Source: Streptomyces sp. NRRL WC-3742 (lineage in GTDB: Bacteria; Actinomycetota; Actinomycetes; Streptomycetales; Streptomycetaceae). Taken from it: 64,000 nt of DNA. A program made the position numbers and the translations under genes. The notes below the pieces were generated by a model that saw nothing but the letters and a program-made list of their open reading frames with translations, did not search any database and was not told the origin of the DNA. Positions 9,848 to 19,428 of the stretch are shown here, in pieces; positions within the stretch are counted from its first letter, which is position 1, and the number at the start of each line of letters is the position of its first letter. The stretch spans positions 1 through 64,000 of the forward strand of contig NZ_JOCF01000041.1 in the NCBI RefSeq assembly GCF_000720635.1, in the 5' to 3' direction.

Positions 9848-11308
9848 TCAGCCGGTGGCGCCCCGGACCAGCCGGTACACGTCCAGCACGGCGAGCGCCA
9901 GCGGGACGAGGGCGATCAGGGTGAGGCTGTCGACCAGGTCGAGCACCCTCCCCCAGAAGGGGGACACGCCGCTGCGGGGCACCACCAGGGCGATGGCGGT
10001 GAGCAGCGCGGCGCCGAGGGCGATGGAGGCGCCGAGCCAGACGGTGCGCAGGTCGAGTTCGGTGGTGGAGCCGGCCGCGCGCAGCAGGAACTGCGGGGTG
10101 TGCAGGGACAGGCCCACGATCAGCAGGCACAGGCCGAGCAGTCCGGCGACGGTGAGGCTGAGCACCTGCGCGGTGTAGCGGAAGAGCCGGGCGCGCAGCA
10201 TGGTGGCCAGGCCCAGGGCCAGGGCGAGCAGTTCGGGGTACGTCCGGTCGGTGAAGGCGAGGACCGCGCTCGCGCCGACCACGACCGCGGCGCAGCCGCC
10301 GACGAGGCCGACGAGCACCTCGTGGCCGCGGCGGGCCTGGTGGGCGATCCGCTCGTACTGGACGGCCTCGGCGCGCTCGGCCTCCTCGTCGTAGTCGCGG
10401 CTGCGGGTGCGGCTCTGGCCGGGGGCGCTGAAGCCGACGGGCAGGCGGGCGAAGCGGGCGGAGAGGCTGGGCAGGAAGCCGATCGCGGCGACGGCGGTGA
10501 CGCCGGTGACGGCGGCGATGTTCCCCGCGGGGGTGCGGGGCATCAGGACGGCGGTGAAGGTGGCGAGCGAGCCGGCGGCGGCGACGAGGGCGGCGGCGAC
10601 GAAGACGGCGTCCTTCTCGGGCAGCAGGCCCGCGAGCAGCACGGCGAGGACCAGGACGGCGATGCAGCCGGCGAGGAACTGGAGGCGGCCCGGTCCGTCC
10701 CCGCGGTGGGCGACGGACAGGAGGCCGCTGCCGCCGATCAGGGCGTGCGGCAGGGCGCCGAGGCCCAGGGCGAGGGCGGCGTGGGCGTCCTGGTAGACCC
10801 GGGCGCGCACGCCGGCCAGGGCGGTGAGCACGACGGCGGTGACGCCGGCGAGGACGCCGGGCAGGCCGTGCATGTCGTGGCGCAGGTCGGAGAACCAGAG
10901 CGCGAAGCCGAGCAGGGTGAGCAGGACGCCGGCGCCGATGAGGCCGAAGGCGCGCATGAGTTCGGCGGTCCAGAAGCGGTGGTCGGCCTGGACGGCGCTG
11001 GCGATGGCGTCGGCGACGTCGTCGTAGACGGCCGGCGGGAGGGACTCGGCGAAGGGGCGCAGTGCGAGCAGGTCGCCGTCGCGGACCTGCTGGGCGGCGA
11101 GCGGCAGGCCGCTGTCGAGGACGGTGCCGTCGCGGCGCACGAGGTGGAAGCCGGTGGGGGTGCCGTCGGGCTGGCTCTGGTTGGCCAGGCGCAGCACCTC
11201 GGGGTAGACGTCCGCGAGCGGGACGTCCTCGGGCAGGGCGACGTCGATCCGGCGGTCCGGCGCGACGACGGTGACCCGGCAGTAGCCGGTCGCGGCGGGA
11301 CTGGTCAC
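9848..11308 (-). CDS. eccD: Type VII secretion integral membrane protein EccD
   Basis: EccD is the polytopic membrane-channel component of the ESX core complex (EccB-EccC-EccD-EccE). The 486-residue product starts with a ubiquitin-like YukD domain (about residues 8-88, CRVTVVAPDRRIDVALPEDV). It continues with about 11 transmembrane helices from residue 118 on and a cytoplasmic loop near residues 300-330. The GTG start has GAGGGG just upstream. The gene is divergent from eccC across 348 nt. The ESX genes here lie on both strands rather than in a single operon. Confidence 0.92.
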   Translation of the reverse strand: MTSPAATGYCRVTVVAPDRRIDVALPEDVPLADVYPEVLRLANQSQPDGTPTGFHLVRRDGTVLDSGLPLAAQQVRDGDLLALRPFAESLPPAVYDDVADAIASAVQADHRFWTAELMRAFGLIGAGVLLTLLGFALWFSDLRHDMHGLPGVLAGVTAVVLTALAGVRARVYQDAHAALALGLGALPHALIGGSGLLSVAHRGDGPGRLQFLAGCIAVLVLAVLLAGLLPEKDAVFVAAALVAAAGSLATFTAVLMPRTPAGNIAAVTGVTAVAAIGFLPSLSARFARLPVGFSAPGQSRTRSRDYDEEAERAEAVQYERIAHQARRGHEVLVGLVGGCAAVVVGASAVLAFTDRTYPELLALALGLATMLRARLFRYTAQVLSLTVAGLLGLCLLIVGLSLHTPQFLLRAAGSTTELDLRTVWLGASIALGAALLTAIALVVPRSGVSPFWGRVLDLVDSLTLIALVPLALAVLDVYRLVRGATG

Positions 11309-11656
11309 GGCCGCCCCTCGATCCTTCGACGCACTGGGCGCTCCCCCTCGTTGACGGCGCCGCCGCGCGGCGGCGCTCGGTGTGGCTGCTGCGCGGCGGC
11401 CGGTGGACCGGTGAACGGGGTGGGCCTGGCCGCGAGTTGGCGCGGCGTTACCCTACCGGGTCGGTTCGTGCCCGGGCGCGTCGGAGCCCGGGCGCTGGCG
11501 GACGGTGCGGGGGCGACCGTTAGGATCGGCCCCTGCGCGTGGGGGGCGGGGGCCGTCGGTGGCGGGGGGAGCCCAAGTTCCGTACGAGCCGTACGAGTCC
11601 AGTTGCGTGAGGGCTGATGCCGAAGTGATCGATCGACGCCGCGGGGTGGATGACAC
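11309..11656. other. Divergent eccD/eccC control region
   Basis: This 348-nt non-coding gap must hold the promoters of both eccD and eccC. A perfect 20-bp palindrome, GCGCCGCCGCGCGGCGGCGC, is at 11357-11376, about 50 nt upstream of the eccD start. A TAGGAT minus-10-like element reads rightwards at 11521-11526, without a convincing minus-35. I could not identify a promoter with confidence on either strand. Confidence 0.4.
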
Positions 11657-14600
11657 ATGGGTGTGATCACGGTCAAGCGCCCGGCCAGGGCCTATCCGCC
11701 GGCGGTGCCGGACGATCCGGTGGAGCTGGAGAGCCCGCCGGAGATTCCGCGGCACGGCGGCGAGGACTGGCTGATGAGCATCCTGCCCATGCTGGGCATG
11801 GGCGGTTCGGCGGTGTTCTTCTTCGCGCCGGGTGCGCAGCCGGTGATGCAGATCATGGGCGGTCTGATGGTCGCCTCGACGCTGGGCATGGTGCTGGCGC
11901 AGGTGGTCCGGGCCCGTAAGGGCGGGTCGACGGCGCTGGCGGACGAGCGGCGCGACTACCTCAAGTACCTGCAGCAGATGCGCCGTCAGGTGCGCCGGAC
12001 GGCGGAGAGCCAGCGCGGCGCGCTGCTGTTCCTGAACCCGGCGCCGGACCAGCTGTGGTCGATCGTGGCGGACGGGCGGCGGCTGTGGGAACGGCGCTCC
12101 GGGGACGGGGACTTCGCGCAGATCCGGGTGGGTCTGGGGCCGGTGCAGCTGTCGACCCCGCTGGTGGCGCCGCAGACCGCGCCGAGGGACGAGCTGGAGC
12201 CGCTGTCCTCGGCGGCGATGCACTCGTTCCTGAAGGCGCACGGCACGCTGCAGGACCTGCCGCTGGCGGTGTCGCTGCGGGCGTTCTACCACATCACGGT
12301 GTGCGGGGACCCGGACTCGGTGTACGGCAACGTGCGGGCGATGATCGCCCAGTTGACGACCCTGCACTCGCCGGACGACCTGCTGGTGGCGGTCGCGGCG
12401 GCCCCGGGCGCGGCCGAGGAGTGGGAGTGGACGAAGTGGCTCCCGCACAACCAGCACCGCAAGGAGGGCGACGGCGCGGGTTCGCGCCGGCTGACGGCCC
12501 ACGACCTGGGCGATCTCGAGTTCCTGCTGCAGGATGAGCTGTCCGGCCGCCAGCGGTTCGTCCGGGACGCGGCGGCGCAGCCGGACCAGCCGCACCTGGT
12601 GGTGGTGATGGACGGCGCCGCGGTGCCGCACGACTCGCTGCTGGCGAGCCCGGAGGGGCTGCAGGGCGTGACGGTCATCGAGGTCGTCCCCGGTGAGGTG
12701 GACGAGCCGACCGGGCACCTGATGGTGACGGTCAACTCCGAGGAGCTGGTGCTGCGTTCGGCCTCGGGGGCGACGTACACGGGCAGGCCGGACCTGCTGT
12801 CCACCTGGCAGTCCGAGGCGCTGGCGCGGCAGTTGGCGCCGTACCGGGTGTCGGCGGGCGGGGACGACGAGCCGTTGCTGTCGAACCTGGACTTCACCGA
12901 CCTGATGGGCTCGGGCGATCCGGGCTCCTTCGACGTGGCGCGCAGCTGGCGGCCGAGGGCGCAGCACGAGCGGCTGCGGGTGCCGATCGGCGTGGGCGCC
13001 AACGGCGAGCAGGTGTACCTGGACATCAAGGAGGCCGCGCTGGAGGGCATGGGCCCGCACGGCCTGTGCGTGGGCGCGACCGGTTCGGGCAAGTCGGAGC
13101 TGCTGCGCACGCTGGTGCTGGCGCTGGCGATGACGCACTCCTCGGAGACGCTGAACTTCGTGCTCGCCGACTTCAAGGGCGGCGCGACGTTCCTGGGCAT
13201 GGCGGACATGCCGCACACCTCCGCGGTGATCACCAACCTGGAGGGCGAGCTGACCCTCGTGGACCGCATGCGGGACGCGATCGAGGGCGAGCTGCACCGC
13301 CGCCAGGAGCTGCTGCACCGTTCGGGCAACTACGCGAACATCCACGAGTACGAGCGGGCCCGGGCGGCCGGCGCGGCGCTGGACCCGCTGCCCTCGCTGG
13401 TGCTGATCATCGACGAGTTCTCCGAACTGCTCACCGCCAAGCCGGACTTCATCGAGATGTTCATCCAGATCGGCCGTATCGGCCGGTCGCTGGGCGTGCA
13501 CCTGCTGCTGGCCTCGCAGCGCCTGGAGGAGGGCAAGCTGCGCGGCCTGGACACGTACCTGTCGTACCGGATCGGTCTGCGGACCTTCTCGGCGGCGGAG
13601 TCGCGGGCGGCGATCGGCGTGCCGGACGCGTACCACCTGCCGCCGGTGCCGGGCGTGGGGTACCTGAAGTTCGGCGAGGACGTGATGGACCGGTTCAAGG
13701 CCGCGTACGTCTCGGGGCCGTACCGGGCGCCGGGGCAGCAGCGGTCGACGGGCGGGCGGCGGCTGAACGCGAGGCCGGTGGAGTTCACGGCGGCGTTCGT
13801 GGACCTGCCGGACCCGGTGGAGGAGGAGGCCCCGGCGGCGCCGGAGCAGGACGACGCGCTGGTGGACACGGTGCTGGACGTGTTCGTGCAGCGGATGACG
13901 GGCCAGGGCCCGGCGGCGCACCAGGTGTGGCTGCCGCCGCTGGAGGACGCGCCGAGCCTGGACCACCTGCTGCCGCCGCTGCAGGTGGTGCCCGAGCGCG
14001 GGCTGACGGCGCCGGCGTACCCGGGCGGGCGGCTGCGGGTGCCGATCGGCGTCGTGGACAAGCCGCGCGAGCAGAAGACGGACATCCTGGAGGTCGACTA
14101 CTCCGGGGCGGCCGGCCACGGTCTGATCGTGGGCGGTCCGCGCTCGGGCAAGTCGACGGTGGTGCGCACGCTGGTGGCCTCCTTCGCCGTCACCCACACC
14201 CCGCGCGAGGCGCAGTTCTACCTGCTGGACTTCGGTGCGGGCAGCTTCGGCTCGCTGTCCGGGCTGCCGCACGTCGGCGGGGTGGCCGGGCGGCTGGACG
14301 TGGACAAGGTGCGCCGGATGGTCTCCGAGGTGCACGGGGTGCTGAACCGGCGCGAGGAGCTGTTCCGGGCGACGGGGATCGACACCATCGCCACGTACCG
14401 GGCCCGGCGGGGGGCGGGGCAGCTGCCGGACGAGGCGTTCGGCGACGTGTTCCTGGTGATCGACGGCTGGAACACCTTCAAGCAGGAGTTCGAGGTGCTG
14501 GAGCAGGTCATCGCCGACATCGCCCAGCGGGGCCTCGGCTACGGCGTGCACCTGGTGGTCACCGCGGCCCGGTACGCGGAGGTGCGTCCGGCGCTGAAGG

Positions 14601-15598
14601 ACCTGCTGCAGAACCGCGTGGAGCTGAAGCTCGGCGACGCGATGGAGTCGGAGGTGGACCGCCGGGTGGCGCAGAACGTGCCGGCCTCGGCCGGGCGCGG
14701 CATCACCCCGGAGCGGCTGCACTTCCTGGCGGGCCTGCCCCGGCTGGACGGCGCCTCGACGGTGGTGGACCTCCAGGACGGGGTGGCCGCGCTGGTCTCC
14801 GCCGTCGACGGCGCCTGGGCGGGCCCGCGCGCCCCGCAGGTGCGGATGCTGCCGGCGGTGCTGGACGGCTTCTCGCTGCCGAAGGGCTTCGAGCACCCCG
14901 AGCGCGGGGTGGCCTTCGGCGTGGACGAGGCCGAGCTGGCGCCGGTGTTCGTCAACTTCGAGACGGACCCGCTGTTCATCGTCTTCGGCGACACCGAGTC
15001 GGGGAAGTCGGCGATGCTGCGCCTGCTGATCAAGCAGATCACCGAGCGCTACACGCCGGACCAGGCGGGCATCGTGGTCGGCGACTACCGGCGCGCGCTG
15101 CTGGGCACGGTGCCCGAGGAGTACCTGGTGGAGTACGCGGCGGCGCAGCCCGCCATGGCGACGATCGTCGACATGCTGCGCGGGGCCTGCGCCCGCCGCC
15201 TCCCGGGCCCGGACGTCACGGCCGAGCAGCTGCGCAACCGCAGCTGGTACAGCGGCAAGGACATGTTCGTGATCGTGGACGACTACGAGCTGGTCGCGAC
15301 GAGCTCGGGCAACCCGCTGGCGCCGCTGGCGGAGTTCCTGCCGTTCGCCCGGGACATCGGCCTGCGGCTGATCGTGGCCCGCAGCGCGGGCGGCGCCGGG
15401 CGCTCGATGTACGAGCCGGTGATGCAGCGGATGCGCGAGCTGGGCGGGCAGGGCGTGGTCCTGTCCGGCAACCGGGACGAGGGCGCGCTGCTGGGCAACG
15501 TACGGCCGCAGGCGCTGCCGCCGGGGCGCGGGGTGTTCGTCTCGCGCCGGGTGACCGCCGGGCAGATGGTGCAGACGGGCTGGCTGCCGGTGGCGTGA
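11657..15598 (+). CDS. eccC: Type VII secretion ATPase EccC, three-domain form
   Basis: EccC is the FtsK/SpoIIIE-like motor that recognises WXG100 substrates and drives ESX secretion. The single 1313-residue chain corresponds to EccCa plus EccCb of mycobacterial ESX-1. Two transmembrane segments lie near residues 36-80. Three P-loops follow: GATGSGKSE (about 473-481), GGPRSGKST (about 826) and GDTESGKSA (about 1111), all intact. Walker B-like segments include LVLIIDEFSEL and VFLVIDGWN. The first domain is normally the active one and the later ones bind substrate C-termini. The start ATG has only a weak GGTGGA site. A hairpin terminator follows at 15663-15697. Confidence 0.96.
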   Translation: MGVITVKRPARAYPPAVPDDPVELESPPEIPRHGGEDWLMSILPMLGMGGSAVFFFAPGAQPVMQIMGGLMVASTLGMVLAQVVRARKGGSTALADERRDYLKYLQQMRRQVRRTAESQRGALLFLNPAPDQLWSIVADGRRLWERRSGDGDFAQIRVGLGPVQLSTPLVAPQTAPRDELEPLSSAAMHSFLKAHGTLQDLPLAVSLRAFYHITVCGDPDSVYGNVRAMIAQLTTLHSPDDLLVAVAAAPGAAEEWEWTKWLPHNQHRKEGDGAGSRRLTAHDLGDLEFLLQDELSGRQRFVRDAAAQPDQPHLVVVMDGAAVPHDSLLASPEGLQGVTVIEVVPGEVDEPTGHLMVTVNSEELVLRSASGATYTGRPDLLSTWQSEALARQLAPYRVSAGGDDEPLLSNLDFTDLMGSGDPGSFDVARSWRPRAQHERLRVPIGVGANGEQVYLDIKEAALEGMGPHGLCVGATGSGKSELLRTLVLALAMTHSSETLNFVLADFKGGATFLGMADMPHTSAVITNLEGELTLVDRMRDAIEGELHRRQELLHRSGNYANIHEYERARAAGAALDPLPSLVLIIDEFSELLTAKPDFIEMFIQIGRIGRSLGVHLLLASQRLEEGKLRGLDTYLSYRIGLRTFSAAESRAAIGVPDAYHLPPVPGVGYLKFGEDVMDRFKAAYVSGPYRAPGQQRSTGGRRLNARPVEFTAAFVDLPDPVEEEAPAAPEQDDALVDTVLDVFVQRMTGQGPAAHQVWLPPLEDAPSLDHLLPPLQVVPERGLTAPAYPGGRLRVPIGVVDKPREQKTDILEVDYSGAAGHGLIVGGPRSGKSTVVRTLVASFAVTHTPREAQFYLLDFGAGSFGSLSGLPHVGGVAGRLDVDKVRRMVSEVHGVLNRREELFRATGIDTIATYRARRGAGQLPDEAFGDVFLVIDGWNTFKQEFEVLEQVIADIAQRGLGYGVHLVVTAARYAEVRPALKDLLQNRVELKLGDAMESEVDRRVAQNVPASAGRGITPERLHFLAGLPRLDGASTVVDLQDGVAALVSAVDGAWAGPRAPQVRMLPAVLDGFSLPKGFEHPERGVAFGVDEAELAPVFVNFETDPLFIVFGDTESGKSAMLRLLIKQITERYTPDQAGIVVGDYRRALLGTVPEEYLVEYAAAQPAMATIVDMLRGACARRLPGPDVTAEQLRNRSWYSGKDMFVIVDDYELVATSSGNPLAPLAEFLPFARDIGLRLIVARSAGGAGRSMYEPVMQRMRELGGQGVVLSGNRDEGALLGNVRPQALPPGRGVFVSRRVTAGQMVQTGWLPVA

Positions 15599-15662
15599 GC
15601 CTCCCCCGCCTCCCCCCGGAGCTGCGGGCCCGAAACGTCGGGGAATGGTGACGGAAAGTGAT

Positions 15663-15697
15663 CGAAGGGGTCGGCTCCGCGGAGTCCGGCCCCTTCG
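15663..15697 (+). terminator. eccC terminator
   Basis: Inverted repeat CGAAGGGG (15663-15670) and CCCCTTCG (15690-15697), with an inner CTCCGCGGAG palindrome and CGG/CCG pairs. It lies 65 nt after the eccC stop. It suggests that eccC is transcribed alone, separately from the permease gene. Confidence 0.6.
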
Positions 15698-15971
15698 GCG
15701 TCTCGGGTTCCGAAACGTTATGCGGATATTTCGGGGGTACTGCTGCGGTTCCCGTACCCGGCGGGGCTGGTGCGGGGGCGGGTGGGGGCGGCCGTCGCCG
15801 CATGTTCATGCGCTCGTCCGCAACGAATTCCGCAGCATTCGCGGCGTTGACGCCGTCCGTACGCCGGAGGTTCCATTGCGGCCCGGGAGCGCACTGACCA
15901 GAACCCGAGCAGCGAGCCAGCGGAGGCGATACCGCTCCCATCCCAGGACCGCACAGTCGATCGGAAGCCGC
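15698..15971 (+). other. Permease upstream region
   Basis: About 270 nt between the eccC terminator and the permease start. I see no gene here: the open frame that extends the permease N-terminally lacks family similarity and ends in Arg/Ser-rich sequence. Presumably it holds the permease promoter; none was identifiable. Confidence 0.35.
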
Positions 15972-17375
15972 ATGACCGACACGCTTCGCCCGCCACAGTC
16001 CGTAGCCGCCACGGCGGCCGGGGCGGCCGCACCCCAGCAACTCAAGCGCTCGATCGGCGTCGTGGGCGGGACCCTGCTCACGCTGTCCTGCGTCACCCCG
16101 GCCTCCACGCTGTTCGTGATCGTGCCGGAGCTCTTCGCCGGCATAGGCAGCGCCACCGCGCTGGCCATCGCGATCGGCACCGTCCTCTGTGTGGCCGTGG
16201 CCTTCTGCTACTCCGAGCTCGGCACGCTGATCCCCAGCGCCGGCGGCGAGTACGCGATGGTCGGCACCCTGGCCGGGCGGCTGATGGGCTGGCTGGTCTT
16301 CGTGCTCTCGCTGATCGTGGTGATGATCGTCCCCTCGGTCATCGCCCTCGGCACGGCCGCCTACCTCGCGCCCGTCCTGCACCTGGACAAGGCCATGACC
16401 GGCGCCGCCGTGATGCTGGCCGCCACCCTGGCCGGCCTGCTGGACCTGCGCGCCAACGCCTGGATCACCGGCGTCTTCCTCGTGCTGGAGGTCATCGCGG
16501 CCGGCGTGGTCTCGGTGCTCGGCTTCTCCCACGCCCACGGCGGGGCCCCGAGCCTGCTGCACGGCGTGGTCGCCGGGGACGCCGGCGCCACCACCACGGT
16601 GAGCGTGGGCGCGATCGTCGGGGCGATGGGCATCGCCCTGTTCATCACCCAGGGCTTCTCCACCGCCGTCTACCTCTCCGAGGAGATGGAGAACCCGCGC
16701 CGCAACGTCTCGCGCACCGTGCTGTGGACGCTCGGCATCTCCGCCGCGATCATCCTCGTCCCGGTCGTCGCGATCACCGTGGGCGCCCCCGACCTGCAGA
16801 CCCTGACCTCCGGCGACCTGTCCGCGATGGTCACCGCCTGGAGCAACTCCGCGGTCGGCACCTTCATCAGCCTCTGCGTGGCGCTGGCCATCATCAACGC
16901 CGGCATCGTCATGGTCATCCAGAACTCCCGGGTGCTGTTCGCCTCCGCCCGCGACAAGGCGTGGCCGGAGCCGGTCAACAAGGCGTTCTCCACCCTGGGC
17001 CGCTTCGGCTCCCCGTGGGTCGCCACCCTGGCGGTGGGCCTGCCCGGCGCCGCGCTGTGCTTCGTCAAGGGCGAGCTGCTGAGCAACATCACCGGCGTCG
17101 CCGTCACCGGGATGTACCTGCTGGTCGCCGTCGCCGCGCTGCTGTCGCGCCGCGGCCACCACAAGCACGCCGCCGCCTGGCGGATGCCGCTGTGGCCCGT
17201 CATCCCGGCCGTGCTGGTCGCCGTCCTGCTGTACGTCATGACCAAGCTGGACACCGAGCCCCTGCTGTGGACCGGCGGCATCACCGCCGCCGCCACCCTC
17301 TACTGGCTGTTCTACCTGCGCCCCCGGCAGGACACCCGCTGGGTGATCAGCCTCCCCGAGGACCAGCAGGGCTGA
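15972..17375 (+). CDS. APC-family amino acid/polyamine permease
   Basis: The 467-residue product has about 12 transmembrane helices. It shows the APC-superfamily N-terminal block (SIGVVGGTLLTLSCVTPAST, residues about 27-46, helix 1) and the helix-6-side segment AVYLSEEMENPRRNVSR that is typical of amino-acid antiporter/permease families. The substrate cannot be read from sequence. The ATG was chosen because similarity begins shortly after it; the ribosome-binding site is weak (CGGAAG). It sits inside the ESX locus but has no obvious role in secretion, so it may be a lineage-specific insertion. A long hairpin terminator follows. Confidence 0.85.
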   Translation: MTDTLRPPQSVAATAAGAAAPQQLKRSIGVVGGTLLTLSCVTPASTLFVIVPELFAGIGSATALAIAIGTVLCVAVAFCYSELGTLIPSAGGEYAMVGTLAGRLMGWLVFVLSLIVVMIVPSVIALGTAAYLAPVLHLDKAMTGAAVMLAATLAGLLDLRANAWITGVFLVLEVIAAGVVSVLGFSHAHGGAPSLLHGVVAGDAGATTTVSVGAIVGAMGIALFITQGFSTAVYLSEEMENPRRNVSRTVLWTLGISAAIILVPVVAITVGAPDLQTLTSGDLSAMVTAWSNSAVGTFISLCVALAIINAGIVMVIQNSRVLFASARDKAWPEPVNKAFSTLGRFGSPWVATLAVGLPGAALCFVKGELLSNITGVAVTGMYLLVAVAALLSRRGHHKHAAAWRMPLWPVIPAVLVAVLLYVMTKLDTEPLLWTGGITAAATLYWLFYLRPRQDTRWVISLPEDQQG

Positions 17376-17420
17376 GCCCTCCCCCAGTCCCTCCCCCTCC
17401 CCCACACCTCCCCCCACACA

Positions 17421-17456
17421 GCGGTGCCCCGGGCCTCCCCCAGCCCGGGGCACCGC
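17421..17456. terminator. Bidirectional terminator
   Basis: Perfect 14-bp inverted repeat GCGGTGCCCCGGGC (17421-17434) and its complement (17443-17456), 8-nt loop. It lies between the convergent permease gene (stop 17375) and the minus-strand membrane protein (stop 17473) and can serve both. Confidence 0.8.
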
Positions 17457-17472
17457 CGCGTTACGGGCGCGG

Positions 17473-18768
17473 CTACTTCTTGAGCTTCCAGAGCGGGCTG
17501 GCGGCGATCGCCTTCATCTGGTCGTCGGTCAGCACCGGAGCGGGGCGGGTGGCCGGCGTCTTCTGGGTGCCGCTGTTGAAGGAGCTGATCACCACCCGCA
17601 GGCCGTCGGGGTGCAGGGTGTCGACCGTCCACATGGCCGGGTTGCCGCCCTCCTGGCGGATCACCACCTTGACGCCGTCCGGCCCTGCCTCGACACCGCC
17701 GAACAGCTCGCCCTTGACGTCCTTGCTGCTGCTCCAGTCCTGCACGTTGAGCTGGACCAGCGACTTGCCCTTGCCGTCGTTCACGACGAAGTTGGCGTAG
17801 CCCAGGCCCTCGCCGGAGGTCTCCGTCTCCTGGAGGCCGGCCGGCAGCAGACCGGCGGTGACGGCCAGGATCTCCTTCGCCGTGTACTCCTTGCTGGTGT
17901 CGCGTACCTTGATCGGCTTGGGCTCGGCGATCGAGGCGACGACCTTGTCCCAGGACCTGTCGGTCACGATCGCCTTCAGCTGCTCCGGCGACAGCGGCGG
18001 GTTCGGACGGCTGTCCGGCGAGTCCTTCTCCGCCGGGGAGTTCCACTCGGACAGCTCGATCTGGCGGCCGTCCTTGCCGATCAGCTTGGCGTTCCACCAC
18101 TTGGTGCTGACGTGCCGGTCGGGGTACTCGTAGCCCTGGAGGATCGTCAGGGTGCCCCCGTCGGCCGTCGTGGTGGTGGCGCAGGCGTCGTACGGGACGA
18201 GCTTCCTGTCCGGGCAGGTGTTCTGCGAGCGGTTCGGGTTGTTCTCCGCCAGGCGGGTGATCGAGATGCCCATGGCGGCCTTGCCCTGGCCGTCGTCGAA
18301 GACCACCTGGGCCCCCGCGAAGCCGACCGCGTCCGGCTTGCCCGCCGGCGGCTCGGTGCCGCTGCCGTGGGCGTCGGTGGTCTGGCCGGCGGGCAGCAGC
18401 GCCTTGAAGGCGGCCAGCACCTCGTCGCCGCTGACGGGGGTCGCCTTCTTGGTGGCGGCCGCGGTGGAGGGCGCCGAGCCCGGGGTGATCCCGGAGGCGG
18501 CGGAGGCCGCCGGGGAGGCGGCGGCGACCACCGTGCCCTCGCTCTTCGCCTGGGTGCCGGTCAGGTAGAAGGCGCCGCCGCCCACCAGGGCCAGCGCGGC
18601 CGCGCCGCCGACCACCGCGGTGGCCGAACGGCGGCGCCAGCGGCGCCGGCCGCGCTCGTAGCCGCCCGCCACCAGGGCACCCTGGTCGGCCCGGCCGGGC
18701 TCGAAGCCCTCACCGGTGCGGCTCATCGCGACGATCAGATCGTCTTCGAACTTCTCGGAATCGGACAT
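17473..18768 (-). CDS. Membrane-anchored protein with internal duplication, next to a sigma factor
   Basis: I do not recognise a named family. The 431-residue product has a 48-residue cytoplasmic N-terminus with an Arg-rich stretch (RGRRRWRRR). One transmembrane helix (about 49-70) and an Ala/Pro/Thr linker follow, then two related extracytoplasmic units (about 112-275 and 296-429). Both units share an LLPAG start, a DDGQGK or NDGKGK turn, and a P-x-L-(S/T)-x-x-Q-x-KAI end. It lies 73 nt downstream of the ECF sigma gene on the same strand, the usual place for an anti-sigma or sensor partner. No zinc anti-sigma HxxxCxxC motif is seen, so that role is an inference. Both genes sit inside the ESX locus. 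Confidence 0.75.
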   Translation of the reverse strand: MSDSEKFEDDLIVAMSRTGEGFEPGRADQGALVAGGYERGRRRWRRRSATAVVGGAAALALVGGGAFYLTGTQAKSEGTVVAAASPAASAASGITPGSAPSTAAATKKATPVSGDEVLAAFKALLPAGQTTDAHGSGTEPPAGKPDAVGFAGAQVVFDDGQGKAAMGISITRLAENNPNRSQNTCPDRKLVPYDACATTTTADGGTLTILQGYEYPDRHVSTKWWNAKLIGKDGRQIELSEWNSPAEKDSPDSRPNPPLSPEQLKAIVTDRSWDKVVASIAEPKPIKVRDTSKEYTAKEILAVTAGLLPAGLQETETSGEGLGYANFVVNDGKGKSLVQLNVQDWSSSKDVKGELFGGVEAGPDGVKVVIRQEGGNPAMWTVDTLHPDGLRVVISSFNSGTQKTPATRPAPVLTDDQMKAIAASPLWKLKK

Positions 18769-18841
18769 GGTTGATCACCGTCTCCTCGGATCACGGATGG
18801 TGCGAGAGTGGATGACGACAGCAGGCTCGGCCGAACGGCGT

Positions 18842-19390
18842 TCAGCGGGCCGCGAGTTCGGCCAGCTCGTCGCCGAGCAGGGTGCGCAGCCGGGCCAGTG
18901 CCCGGGTGGTGCGGGTGCGGACGGCGCCGGAGGAGGCGCGCATCGTCTCGGCGGTCTCCTCGACACTGCGGTCCTCCCAGTAGCGCAGCACCAGGACGGC
19001 CCGGTCCTTGGCCGGGAGCCGTCCGAGGGCCTCGATCAGGGTCAGCCGCAGGGCGCTGTCCGCGTCCTCCCGCCCCTGCGGCTCCGGCAGGTCGCCGGTG
19101 GGGCGCTCGCCGCTGGAGCGGCGGCGCTGCTGGGACAGGAAGACCCGCACCATCACGGTGTGGGTGTAGGCCGCCGGATTGTCGATCCGGCCCCGGCCTC
19201 CGGTGAACGCGCTGCGGCGCCACAGCACGTACATCCGGCTGAGGGCCTCCTGCACGAGGTCCTCGGCGTAGTGGGTGTCACCGCTGGTGAGCAGGCAGGC
19301 CGAGCGGTAGAGGTGGGAGGTTCGGCTGGAGACGAGTTCCAGGAACTCGGCGTCCTTGGCCTCCCGGCCGCCGCCTTTGATCCACCCCAT
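18842..19390 (-). CDS. SigE-family ECF RNA polymerase sigma factor
   Basis: The 182-residue product has sigma region 2 (residues about 14-80, with HYAEDLVQEALSRMYVLW). Region 4 is at 118-175 (LIEALGRLPAKDRAVLVLRYWEDRSVEETAETM plus helix-turn-helix SSGAVRTRTTRALARL). The overall form is that of the actinobacterial SigE-family (SigE-like ECF) group. It lies between mycP and the duplicated membrane protein, all on the minus strand. A short dyad just upstream (19429-19443) may be part of its control. It could regulate the ESX genes or respond through the downstream membrane protein; neither is shown. Confidence 0.9.
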   Translation of the reverse strand: MGWIKGGGREAKDAEFLELVSSRTSHLYRSACLLTSGDTHYAEDLVQEALSRMYVLWRRSAFTGGRGRIDNPAAYTHTVMVRVFLSQQRRRSSGERPTGDLPEPQGREDADSALRLTLIEALGRLPAKDRAVLVLRYWEDRSVEETAETMRASSGAVRTRTTRALARLRTLLGDELAELAAR

Positions 19391-19428
19391 GCCTTCGCTC
19401 CCCCGCCGTCCGTGCCCCCACGCTCTGA

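Noticed and set aside
11453..14896. A 1147-codon minus-strand open frame opposite eccC
   Set aside because: Arg/His/Gln-rich shadow translation with no domain; eccC on the other strand has three intact P-loops.
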